Source: an uncultured Clostridia bacterium
Lineage (GTDB): Bacteria; Bacillota; Clostridia; UBA1381
NCBI GenBank assembly: GCA_910585485.1
Contig: CAJUEZ010000069.1
Location: forward strand, 1 to 7,182
Direction: 5' to 3'
Length of the DNA: 7,182 bases
Shown here: piece by piece, positions 1 through 5,973 of the stretch
Layout of the letters: every line of letters begins with the position of its first letter
How positions within the stretch are numbered: the stretch's first letter is position 1
Position numbers and translations under genes: made by a program
The notes under the pieces: model-generated
Database searches by the model: none
What the model saw: the letters and a program-made list of their open reading frames with translations, nothing else
Told to the model about the DNA's origin: nothing

Positions 1-99
1 GCGCCAGTCAGTATCTATAGTGAAACTTACACTTTCAAAAACGTTATCATAGCTGCCGTTATAGGCATATGTTAAATTTGAAATTTTGATTTGTGACAT
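1..99 (-). CDS. ABC-F family ATP-binding protein, N-terminal fragment (runs off the left edge)
   Basis: Only the first 33 codons are present. They read MSQIKISNLTYAY, then NGSYDNVFESVSF, then TIDTDWR. The pattern 'I.I.NLT.AY.GSYDN.FE.VSF.IDTDW' is, from memory, characteristic of ABC-F proteins of the Lsa/CplR/Vga-like group, just before their first Walker A. Proteins of this kind are soluble, with two ATPase domains and no membrane segment. They bind the ribosomal E site and displace lincosamides, pleuromutilins and streptogramin A. The start is secure: a perfect AGGAGGA lies at 107-113, seven bases from the ATG, and an in-frame TAG lies just upstream. The preceding leader carries a leader ORF and terminator, which fits antibiotic-inducible control. 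The Walker motifs and interdomain linker lie outside the window, so resistance versus housekeeping ABC-F function cannot be decided here. Confidence 0.85.
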   Translation of the reverse strand, partial: MSQIKISNLTYAYNGSYDNVFESVSFTIDTDWR

Positions 100-120
100 G
101 TCTTTGTCCTCCTATCATCT

Positions 121-154
121 AAAAATGGCTGCAGGAAAACAGATTCCCACAGCC
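121..154 (-). terminator. Intrinsic terminator inside the ABC-F leader (attenuator)
   Basis: On the minus strand GGCTG (154-150) pairs with CAGCC (131-127), and inside it GGGAA (148-144) pairs with TTTCC (138-134, one G-T). The loop is five bases. ATTTTT follows directly (126-121). The AGGAGGA of the ABC-F gene begins only eight bases after the T run, so this terminator stops transcription before the gene unless it is overridden. The opposite strand has no T run after the stem, so it acts only on the minus strand. Confidence 0.75.
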
Positions 155-272
155 AAACAGACAAAGAAAACTCAATAAGAGATGAGAGGCTTGAAAAAAT
201 GCTGACTTTCCCGCATTAAGACATAACAAAATAACGCTGTAAATTAGCGTGTGTATTCTGTTTGCCGACAAT

Positions 273-293
273 TTAGCAAGAAAGTATAAACAT
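273..293 (-). CDS. Putative six-residue leader peptide MFILSC
   Basis: ATG-TTT-ATA-CTT-TCT-TGC-TAA encodes MFILSC. A GGAGG at 301-305 lies seven bases before the ATG, as good a ribosome binding site as any full gene here has. The predicted transcription start is only about a dozen bases further upstream. The peptide is far too short for an ordinary protein. Its place between a strong promoter and a pre-gene terminator is that of a regulatory leader ORF whose translation senses ribosome-targeting antibiotics. I do not recognise the peptide sequence as a published stalling motif, so the stalling role is inference from layout. Confidence 0.6.
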   Translation of the reverse strand: MFILSC

Positions 294-324
294 TTTTCCA
301 CCTCCGAATTTCAATTATATAGTC

Positions 325-353
325 ATTGTATCACGTATCGCCGTAAAATGCAA
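325..353 (-). promoter_or_regulatory. Sigma-A promoter of the ABC-F leader
   Basis: Minus-strand -35 TTGCAT (353-348) and -10 TACAAT (330-325) are separated by 17 bases, with a TGA extension before the -10 (extended -10 form TGn). The start site would fall near 318, just before the leader ORF's ribosome binding site. It lies downstream of the transporter operon's terminator, so the ABC-F gene is a separate transcription unit. Confidence 0.75.
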
Positions 354-370
354 TACAAATTATAAGTATA

Positions 371-407
371 GATAAAAATAAAGCGGCATAAATATATGCC
401 GCTTTAT
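371..407 (-). terminator. Intrinsic terminator of the ABC transporter operon
   Basis: A 13-bp perfect stem (407-395 with 390-378, four-base loop) contains the GC core AAGCGGCA/TGCCGCTT. On the minus strand it is followed by TTTTATC. It begins 14 bases after the stop codon of the ATPase gene and closes the three-gene operon before the ABC-F promoter. Confidence 0.85.
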
Positions 408-420
408 GAATTGGGATTTA

Positions 421-1194
421 TCAATTTCCGCATTCGATACTTATTTCATTAAATACCTTTAAATAGTCATTGATTGCTTTGTTTTTCTTTTCTTCACCCT
501 GAACGTCCATTATAATTCTGCCGTCATGCATCATAATCGCTCTTGAACCGTATTCAACGGCATAGCGAAGGTTATGAGTAACCATAAGCGTTGTGATTTT
601 CTTTTCGCGAATGATTTGCTCGGTAAGTGTCATGACTCTGTCAGAAGATTTAGGGTCAAGTGCGGCAGTGTGCTCGTCAAGAAGAAGTAAGTCGGGGCGA
701 ATCATGGTAGCCATGATAAGCGCGAGAGCCTGCCTTTGTCCGCCGGAAAGAGAACCTGCGGGAGTTGACATTCTGTTTTCAAGTCCCATGCCCAAAAGTT
801 CAAGATTTGAGCGGTAGAAATCTTTTCTGCGCTTGTTGAGCCCGAAAGACAATCCGAAAGTTTGACCTTTGTTGTCAGCTATGGACATGTTTTCCCATAT
901 AGTCATGGAAGGACATGTTCCCATTGCCGGATTTTGGAAAACTCTTCCGATTCTTGCGGCGCGTTTGAAGTTCTTTTTCCCGTTAAGACTTGTGTTATCA
1001 AGCAGTATTTCACCGCTGTCAACCGGTATGTCACCTGAAATGATGTTGAGCATAGTTGTTTTTCCGGAGCCGTTTGAACCGATAACTCCTACAAAATCTC
1101 CTTCGTTTATCGTGAGATTGAAGCCGGAAAAAAGTGTTTTTTCATCAATAGTCCCCGGATTAAATGTCTTATATATATTTGATAATTCAAGCAT
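421..1194 (-). CDS. ABC transporter ATP-binding protein, TrpZ-like
   Basis: This 257-residue cytoplasmic nucleotide-binding subunit powers import by the adjoining permease. All ATPase motifs are intact: Walker A GSNGSGKTT at 39-47, Q-loop glutamine 87 (VFQNP), signature LSGGQ at 149-153, Walker B LLLLDE at 169-174 with the catalytic glutamate 174, D-loop ALD at 178-180 and switch histidine 207 (VTHN). The stretch DEHTAALDP is, from memory, typical of the ATPases that accompany PF04392 binding proteins, such as streptococcal TrpZ. The ATG at 1192-1194 overlaps the permease stop by eight bases, indicating translational coupling. A GGGGTGA lies upstream at 1201-1207. The C-terminal 25 residues after the last motif are lysine-rich and unremarkable. 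Family is certain; the substrate is inferred from the binding protein. Confidence 0.93.
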   Translation of the reverse strand: MLELSNIYKTFNPGTIDEKTLFSGFNLTINEGDFVGVIGSNGSGKTTMLNIISGDIPVDSGEILLDNTSLNGKKNFKRAARIGRVFQNPAMGTCPSMTIWENMSIADNKGQTFGLSFGLNKRRKDFYRSNLELLGMGLENRMSTPAGSLSGGQRQALALIMATMIRPDLLLLDEHTAALDPKSSDRVMTLTEQIIREKKITTLMVTHNLRYAVEYGSRAIMMHDGRIIMDVQGEEKKNKAINDYLKVFNEISIECGN

Positions 1195-2089
1195 TTTTCT
1201 TCACCCCGGATTTCTTCTTTTTCAGCAAAAATTCATTTAGTATAAGAGTCAGGATAAATAGAACGGTTATCATAAGATTTGTATTCTGTGACGGAAGTCC
1301 AAGCGTGAGCGCTATGGATATACATGCCTTATATACTATCATGCCGAGCAGAACACCCGTGGTAATGCGCAGAAATTTAAGCTTTTTAAACACTGTTGTG
1401 CCGATAATAACCGCCGCAAGTCCCATAACAACTGTTCCTGTGCCTGAGCCGACATTGAAGGCTTTGCCGTACTGACAGTAGACTGCGCCTGAAAGCGCGA
1501 CAAGACCATTTGCTATGGCAAGACCGATTATTTTTATAGTTCCGGGATTTTTTGCGAGAGTTATAACAAGTCCCTCATTGTCGCCGACGCTGCGCAGCAA
1601 AAATCCCGACTTTGTTCTCATATACCAATCAAGCGCGAATTTTGCGGCAAGCGCTATGACAAGAATTACCGCGAGTTTTGAATAGATCGCAAAATATCCC
1701 TTGCCAAACAAAAAGGCTGTTTGCGAGAATATTGTTTTTGAGTTCATATCCAAGAAAGCGGACGCTTTGCCTACTATTCCGTAGTTTACGGAATAGAGCG
1801 CGGTCATGGTAAGAATACCGCAGAGTAAATTCCGTATTCTCAGTTTTACATTAAGTATTCCGGTAAATACTCCGGCAATACTGCCCGCGATAAAAGCGGC
1901 AATAAGCGCGAGCCATGGATTCAGTCCGTTATTCAGCATTATAAAGCATACCGCAATACCAAGAGGAAACGTTCCGTCCACCGACAAGTCGGGAAAATCA
2001 AGAATGGTATAGGTTATGTATACACCCATAGCCATTATGCCGTATATAAATCCTTGCTCCAGTATACCGATTATAAGTCCTTCAATCAT
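1187..2089 (-). CDS. ABC transporter permease (BPD_transp_2 family), TrpY-like
   Basis: This 300-residue membrane protein has about eight hydrophobic segments, roughly at 9-30, 41-55, 58-82, 86-107, 135-155, 185-206, 215-234 and 240-288 (the last may be two). The conserved early motif DFPDLSVDGT at 31-40 marks the branched-chain-amino-acid-type permease family as found in TrpXYZ-like systems. The cytoplasmic loop around LRSVGDNEG at 165-173 is where this family contacts its ATPase. The protein ends in a basic tail (KKKKSGVKKNA). It starts four bases after the binding protein's stop codon. A GAGGA lies about 14 bases upstream, which is far for a ribosome binding site, so translational coupling is likely. 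It would form a homodimeric channel with the neighbouring ATPase. Confidence 0.92.
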   Translation of the reverse strand: MIEGLIIGILEQGFIYGIMAMGVYITYTILDFPDLSVDGTFPLGIAVCFIMLNNGLNPWLALIAAFIAGSIAGVFTGILNVKLRIRNLLCGILTMTALYSVNYGIVGKASAFLDMNSKTIFSQTAFLFGKGYFAIYSKLAVILVIALAAKFALDWYMRTKSGFLLRSVGDNEGLVITLAKNPGTIKIIGLAIANGLVALSGAVYCQYGKAFNVGSGTGTVVMGLAAVIIGTTVFKKLKFLRITTGVLLGMIVYKACISIALTLGLPSQNTNLMITVLFILTLILNEFLLKKKKSGVKKNA

Positions 2090-2093
2090 ATTA

Positions 2094-3080
2094 TTATGCC
2101 ACGTCCTCTGCTCTGTCTGTGATTGACTGAGGAATTGTCAAGCCTATTTTTTTTGCGGCATTGGAACTGATTGTGATTTTGCTCTCAGTCATTGTTTCAT
2201 AAGGAATTGATGTGATGTCCTCGCCCTTAAGAACTCTTGCCGCCATAACTCCCGCTTTTTTGCCAAGTTCTATATAGTCAATACCCGCCGAAGCGACACA
2301 GCCGTTTTTAACCTGTTCTTCTTCACTTCCGAATACAGGAATATTTTTTGCCGCAGCTTTTTCAAGCAATATAGGAAGATTGTCAACAACGGTGTTATCT
2401 GTCATATTTGATATACAATCCACTTCAGCGACAAGCAAATCAACCGCCTGAGGTATTTCAGCCGCGTTTGTTACACCTTTTGCGACAAGTTCAAAGCCGT
2501 ATTCGCCTACTTTTTCTTTGTAACTCTCAATAGTTGAAACTGAGTTTGCCTCGCTCGTTGTGTAAAGAATACCTATTTTCTTTGCATCGGGAAGCATTTC
2601 GCGAATAAGTTTAAGCTGTTCTTCAACGGGCAGCATATCACTTACACCTGTGATTCCGTCCATTGCTTCTGTCTTGCTTGTCGCAAGTTTTGCCGCTACC
2701 GGGTCGGAAACCGCGTTGAAGATTACAGGTATCTTGTTTTCATAAGCCGCATTGTAGCAAGCCTGAGCGGAAGGTGTCGCGATACCGCATACCAAGTCCA
2801 TTTTCTGTGATATGAACTGCTGGGCTATCTGAGTGTTTGTCGCGTCGTCCGCCTTAGCTGACTGAGTTTTAAGTTCATAGTTAATTCCCTCAGCATCAAG
2901 CCCTTGCTTAAAACCTTCACGGCAATTATCAAGTGACGGATGGTCTGCGTATTGCAATACACCTATTTGATAAATAGCCTGACCGTCAGCAGTTTTTTTC
3001 TGACCTCCGCATCCTGCCATTGATGAGACGCAAAGAAGCGCCGCCGCTGTGATTGTGATTACTTTTCTTAATCTTTTCAT
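2094..3080 (-). CDS. ABC transporter substrate-binding lipoprotein (PF04392), TrpX-like
   Basis: This 328-residue exported lipoprotein captures the solute outside the membrane. The first 24 residues are a lipoprotein signal: basic MKRLRK, a hydrophobic core, and lipobox MAGC with lipidated Cys24. The mature part opens with YQIGVLQYADHPSLD (37-51), typical of the ABC_sub_bind family, followed by alternating beta/alpha segments of a two-lobed binding protein (IPVIFNAVSDP at 117-127, KKIGILYTTSE at 167-177, IPVFGSEEEQV at 247-257). Streptococcal relatives (TrpX) bind tryptophan and others bind tyrosine or phenylalanine, so the exact ligand is uncertain. The start at 3080 is chosen because GAGGA lies six bases upstream and the signal peptide begins there. 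The frame stays open for 36 more codons, back through the leader terminator, but those are not signal-peptide-like. Confidence 0.9.
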   Translation of the reverse strand: MKRLRKVITITAAALLCVSSMAGCGGQKKTADGQAIYQIGVLQYADHPSLDNCREGFKQGLDAEGINYELKTQSAKADDATNTQIAQQFISQKMDLVCGIATPSAQACYNAAYENKIPVIFNAVSDPVAAKLATSKTEAMDGITGVSDMLPVEEQLKLIREMLPDAKKIGILYTTSEANSVSTIESYKEKVGEYGFELVAKGVTNAAEIPQAVDLLVAEVDCISNMTDNTVVDNLPILLEKAAAKNIPVFGSEEEQVKNGCVASAGIDYIELGKKAGVMAARVLKGEDITSIPYETMTESKITISSNAAKKIGLTIPQSITDRAEDVA

Positions 3081-3102
3081 TTCTATTCCTCGCTTTCCTG
3101 AG

Positions 3103-3144
3103 AATAAAACAAAAACCCTTAAAGACAGACCAGTCCTTAAAGGG
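3103..3144 (-). terminator. Intrinsic terminator in the leader of the transporter operon
   Basis: On the minus strand CCCTT (3144-3140), a bulged T, and AAGGAC (3138-3133) pair with GTCTTT and AAGGG (3126-3116), giving an 11-bp stem with one G-T. The loop is TGGTCT. The tail TTTTTGTTTTATT follows (3115-3103). It lies between the promoter and the first gene, 12 bases before that gene's GAGGA, so it should stop most transcripts unless relieved. That makes this a regulated leader. Confidence 0.8.
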
Positions 3145-3177
3145 CATAAATTATTCATATTAAAATATGCTCGTTGT

Positions 3178-3196
3178 TCTAATCTCATCTAATCTC
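3178..3196 (-). repeat. Tandem 10-bp direct repeat at the transcription start of the transporter operon
   Basis: On the minus strand GAGATTAGA occurs twice (3196-3188 and 3186-3178), separated by one T, so the period is exactly 10. The first copy coincides with the predicted start site. As RNA it reads GAG-AU-UAG-AU-GAG-AU-UAG, with one more GAG at 3172-3170. As DNA it is a direct repeat spaced by one helical turn. Either an RNA-binding protein site or a repressor operator is possible. Confidence 0.6.
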
Positions 3197-3202
3197 TTAT
3201 TT

Positions 3203-3232
3203 ATTATACTAAATACAAGTGGGTTTTGTCAA
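3203..3232 (-). promoter_or_regulatory. Sigma-A promoter of the ABC transporter operon
   Basis: Minus-strand -35 TTGACA (3232-3227) and -10 TATAAT (3208-3203) are both perfect consensus, separated by 18 bases. Transcription should start near 3196-3197. This is the strongest promoter visible in the window, and the attenuator-like leader below it suggests that control is exerted after initiation. Confidence 0.85.
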
Positions 3233-3279
3233 TAGTAAGTTTATAACGGTATTTTTCCAAAAAAAATTACAAAAACCTC

Positions 3280-3321
3280 TGTTTTTTTATTGATTTTTAT
3301 TGTATAATAATATTGTATAGA
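3280..3321 (+). promoter_or_regulatory. Probable promoter region of the zapA-mreB cluster
   Basis: The plus strand has TATAAT at 3303-3308 with only a poor -35 candidate (TGTTTT at 3280-3285, spacing 17). There is also a TTGATT at 3290-3295 with the later TATAGA at 3316-3321, which is too far at 20 bases. The exact boxes are not settled, but some promoter is needed here because the neighbouring gene is divergent. Runs of T and A upstream could act as UP-type elements. Confidence 0.4.
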
Positions 3322-3359
3322 ATGATTTGCTAATATATAACAGAAACGGAGATGAAGAC

Positions 3360-3863
3360 ATGCCGATTAATAAGGTTTCTATTACAATAAATTCGAGGCA
3401 GTATACGGTAGTGGCAGAGGAAAGCGTTGAATATATAGAAAGACTATGCGAGCATATTAATGAGAAGGTAGAAAGCGTTATAAAGGGCGGGCAGAATGTT
3501 TTAGGAGAAAGACCAATCGTTCTTGCCGCGCTTAACGTGTGCGATGAATACTATAAATCTCTCGACAGCGCGGAGCATTTGACAAAACAGGTGAAACAGC
3601 ATAGTGACAAGAATCTTAAACTTCAGCAGATGGTGAAAGACTTACAGAAGGAATTGGACAGTGTAAAGAGCGGGCAGGTGTCTATAGAGGAAACAGAACT
3701 TCGTGCTGAGGCGATGTCCGCCAAAAAGGAACTTAGTGACGCGAGCAATAAGATAACGTTTCTTGAAGGGCATATTAAAACGCTTGAAAATAAGATTAAA
3801 GAACTTGAGGATAAGTATGACAAGCGCGAAAAGGAAATAATGGAAATGATTGAGGAAAGCTGA
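3360..3863 (+). CDS. zapA: Cell division protein ZapA
   Basis: This 167-residue cytoplasmic protein bundles and stabilises FtsZ filaments at the division ring. Residues 1-70 are the ZapA head: KVSITINSRQYTVVAEESVEYIERLCEHI in register, then ERPIVLAALNVCDEYYK. Residues about 70-165 are a long charged coiled coil with few helix breakers. Classic ZapA proteins are about 100 residues, so the coiled coil is extended, as is common in Clostridia. The ATG at 3360 is preferred because GGAG at 3348-3351 lies eight bases upstream and the family's N-terminus begins there. A TTG in frame at 3327 has no good ribosome binding site. The gene diverges from the transporter operon and its stop overlaps the next gene's start by one base (TGATG). 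Confidence 0.88.
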   Translation: MPINKVSITINSRQYTVVAEESVEYIERLCEHINEKVESVIKGGQNVLGERPIVLAALNVCDEYYKSLDSAEHLTKQVKQHSDKNLKLQQMVKDLQKELDSVKSGQVSIEETELRAEAMSAKKELSDASNKITFLEGHIKTLENKIKELEDKYDKREKEIMEMIEES

Positions 3864-5959
3864 TGAGTATGGAACTTTTGGCTCCCGCGGGAAACCATGC
3901 CGCTCTCCATGCCGCGGTTCAGTCCGGAGCGGACGCGGTATATATTGGAGGTCCTAAATTCGGAGCGCGCAGCAGCGCGGATAACTTTACTATAGAGGAA
4001 ATAAAGCGATGGACGGATTATTGTCATCTTTACGGAGTGAAAGTGCATACCGCCGTTAACACGCTTATAAAAGAGAAAGAGATTTATGAACTTCAGTCTT
4101 ATGTAAAGGAATTAAACAGAGCAGGCGCGGACGCGCTTATTGTGCAGGATATTGGCGCTGCCGACATAATAAAAAACACAATTCCTGATATGGAACTTCA
4201 CGCGAGCACTCAAATGACAGTGACAAGCCTTGAAGGAGTTAAATATCTTGAAAGTATGGGTTTTTCGAGAGTTGTGCTCGCGAGGGAACTGTCCGAAAAG
4301 GAGATAGAATATATATGCCAAAACGCGAAGGCGGAAATAGAAGTCTTTGTTCATGGCGCGATATGTATGTGCTATTCAGGTCAGTGTCTTATGTCCAGTA
4401 TACTCGGCGGCAGAAGCGGTAACAGGGGTAGGTGCGCTCAGCCATGCCGTCTTCCATATGAAATTATGGAACAAGGAAAAAAAAGCGCGCGCGGTTATAT
4501 TCTGAGCCCAAAGGATATGGCGCTTATAAACGAACTTGAAACTCTTGAAAAAATAGGCGTCACTTCTCTTAAAATTGAGGGACGTCTTAAAAGAGCCGAA
4601 TATGTGTCGGCGGTTGTGGGGGTGTACAGAAAGTATCTTGATAATTCCCGAAAGGTGTCCAAAGAAGATATGCAAGAACTTTTGGACGCGTTTTCGCGCA
4701 CAGGCTTTACCGACGGTTATTTTAAAGGGAATCTCGGAAAAAATATGATGAGCCATGACACTCCGGGTAACAGCAGTGAAAATAAATTCAGCGCGGAAGC
4801 GAAAAGACGCGCGGATATAAACTGCAATACAAGGAAAATACCTGTTGGTATTATGGGGACACTAAAAAAAGACGAGCCGGTTGAAATTACGATGTATGAT
4901 AACGACGGTAATTATACATATACAAAAGGCACATTAAATTCAGAGCGCGCGATAAATAAGGAAATGGATTCAAAGCGTCTTTCAGAGCAGCTTTCAAAGC
5001 TTGGAAACACACCGTTTGTATGTGATGAAATAAATATTTCCTCCGACAGCGGAATAACGATTCCTATAAAAGAGATAAATGCCGTGAGGCGGGATGCTGT
5101 GGACAAGCTTATAAAAATGCGTACTGCCCGTGAAGAACGACGCGAAACGGATTTTTCTCCGACTAGAGTGAATCAAAGGAAAGAAACGGAGATTATTCTT
5201 ACAGCCGAAGTGTCCTCGACTGAGCAGTTGGAAGCAGCAGTTAAAAATAACATCAGCGTGATATATGTTCCTGTAGATATGTTAGGGACGCTAAATGCGC
5301 AAGGGACACTAAAAGAAACGGCGGATAAAAATAATATACGTCTGATTGCTAAAACTGCGGAAATTTTTTGCAGGGAAAATGTCACGTCGGACAGCGTGCT
5401 TGTATCTTCTCCTGCTGCCGCGTATAAGTACAGAGATAAAAATTTGATTGGTGATTTTCGTCTTAATATTTTCAATTCATATTCAGCGCGCCATTTTGAC
5501 GGGTTTGAAAAAATTACTCTTTCGCCGGAATTGAATATTCATGAGATTAAAGAACTTTGTGACAACAGCGCCGCAGACACAGATATAGAAATTATAGGAT
5601 ATGGACATCTTCCGCTTATGATAATGAAAAATTGTCCGATAAAGGCTATGGGAAAGTGTCAAAACGGTAAGAATATATATAAGCTGCGGGATAGGAAAAA
5701 AGAGGAATTTCCGATTATTTGCGGACACGGGTGCAACGCGATACTTCTGAATTCGAAACCGCTGTTTATGGCTGATAAGATAAATGATTTAAAAAATTTG
5801 AAAATAAACAGTATCAGATTGTTATTTACTGTTGAAAATTTTTCACAATGTGATAAAATAATATATATGTATAAACGCGCTATGTCCGGAAACTTTTCCG
5901 ACACCGCCATGGCTGAAAATACTTATACGCGAGGCCATTTTTACCGCGGAGCGCTGTAA
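3863..5959 (+). CDS. U32 family peptidase-like protein with C-terminal extension (RlhA-like)
   Basis: This 698-residue cytoplasmic protein begins MSMELLAPAGN, the hallmark start of family U32 (TIM-barrel-like). The family signature spans residues 164-200: HGAICMCYSGQC, SSILGGRSGNRGRC, AQPCRLPYE. Despite the name, studied members act in RNA modification or cofactor hydroxylation: RlhA hydroxylates a 23S rRNA cytidine, TrhP a tRNA uridine, and UbiU/UbiV ubiquinone precursors. Cys168, 175 and 191 match the spacing of the Fe-S cysteines known in UbiU. The middle region resembles the DUF3656 insert. The end (580-698) has a second cysteine group (591, 599, 620, 624) and closes with YTRGHFYRGAL, as in other long U32 proteins. 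Start and zapA stop overlap (TGATG), so the two are translationally coupled. RNA modification is the likelier job; protease activity is doubtful. Confidence 0.88.
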   Translation: MSMELLAPAGNHAALHAAVQSGADAVYIGGPKFGARSSADNFTIEEIKRWTDYCHLYGVKVHTAVNTLIKEKEIYELQSYVKELNRAGADALIVQDIGAADIIKNTIPDMELHASTQMTVTSLEGVKYLESMGFSRVVLARELSEKEIEYICQNAKAEIEVFVHGAICMCYSGQCLMSSILGGRSGNRGRCAQPCRLPYEIMEQGKKSARGYILSPKDMALINELETLEKIGVTSLKIEGRLKRAEYVSAVVGVYRKYLDNSRKVSKEDMQELLDAFSRTGFTDGYFKGNLGKNMMSHDTPGNSSENKFSAEAKRRADINCNTRKIPVGIMGTLKKDEPVEITMYDNDGNYTYTKGTLNSERAINKEMDSKRLSEQLSKLGNTPFVCDEINISSDSGITIPIKEINAVRRDAVDKLIKMRTAREERRETDFSPTRVNQRKETEIILTAEVSSTEQLEAAVKNNISVIYVPVDMLGTLNAQGTLKETADKNNIRLIAKTAEIFCRENVTSDSVLVSSPAAAYKYRDKNLIGDFRLNIFNSYSARHFDGFEKITLSPELNIHEIKELCDNSAADTDIEIIGYGHLPLMIMKNCPIKAMGKCQNGKNIYKLRDRKKEEFPIICGHGCNAILLNSKPLFMADKINDLKNLKINSIRLLFTVENFSQCDKIIYMYKRAMSGNFSDTAMAENTYTRGHFYRGAL

Positions 5960-5973
5960 GGAAAGGGATTAAT

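Larger units (their letters stand above)
100..318 (-). promoter_or_regulatory. Attenuator leader RNA of the ABC-F gene
   Basis: This is the predicted 5' leader, from the inferred start site (about 318) to the ABC-F start codon. In transcript order it holds a Shine-Dalgarno (301-305), a six-codon leader ORF (293-273), a small hairpin ACGCT/AGCGT (250-246 with 238-234), a weak hairpin AATGC/GCATT followed by a T run (217-213 with 202-198), and an intrinsic terminator (154-121) just before the gene's ribosome binding site. Two alternative pairings conflict with these. TGCGGGAAAG (215-206) can pair with TTTTCCTGCA (139-130) over 10 bp including two G-U, which would break the terminator's 3' arm. 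TAAATT (275-270), at the leader stop codon, can pair with AATTTA (245-240). This is compatible with a ribosome-controlled termination/antitermination switch. The pairings are read by eye and have not been computed. Confidence 0.65.

Noticed and set aside
172..224. Two further tiny ORFs in the ABC-F leader (ATG-TCT-TAA at 224-216 and a 14-codon ORF at 216-172)
   Set aside because: Neither has a Shine-Dalgarno upstream. They lie in the hairpin region and are as likely to be chance, although they overlap as TAATG.
119..301. Minus-strand 60-codon frame starting at GTG 301 across the ABC-F leader
   Set aside because: Its GTG overlaps the GGAGG that serves the MFILSC ORF, it has no ribosome binding site of its own, and its sequence runs through the leader hairpins with no recognisable domain.
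593..1475. Plus-strand open frames across the ATPase and permease genes
   Set aside because: They are shadows of strongly supported minus-strand genes and have no ribosome binding sites or recognisable motifs.
3131..3144. T-box-like motif (AAGGACTGG) in the transporter leader
   Set aside because: It differs from the conserved T-box sequence, sits within the terminator stem, and there is no room for a specifier stem.
3058..3147. Out-of-frame ATG at 3147 on the minus strand reading MPFKDW..., as a possible Trp-containing leader peptide
   Set aside because: It has no ribosome binding site, only a single Trp codon, and the start lies inside the terminator stem.
3081..3188. N-terminal extension of the substrate-binding protein starting at ATG 3188
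   Set aside because: The extension would be encoded through the leader terminator, starts only about 8 bases after the predicted transcript start with no good ribosome binding site, and would displace the clear lipoprotein signal peptide beginning at 3080.
3271..3288. AAAAAC-CTCT-GTTTTT stem in the divergent intergenic region as a terminator
   Set aside because: It has a single G-C pair and no gene ends nearby on either strand, so it is more simply part of the A/T tracts.
3623..5910. Several minus-strand open frames across zapA and the U32 gene
   Set aside because: They are antisense shadows of well-supported plus-strand genes, with low-complexity serine- or phenylalanine-rich translations.
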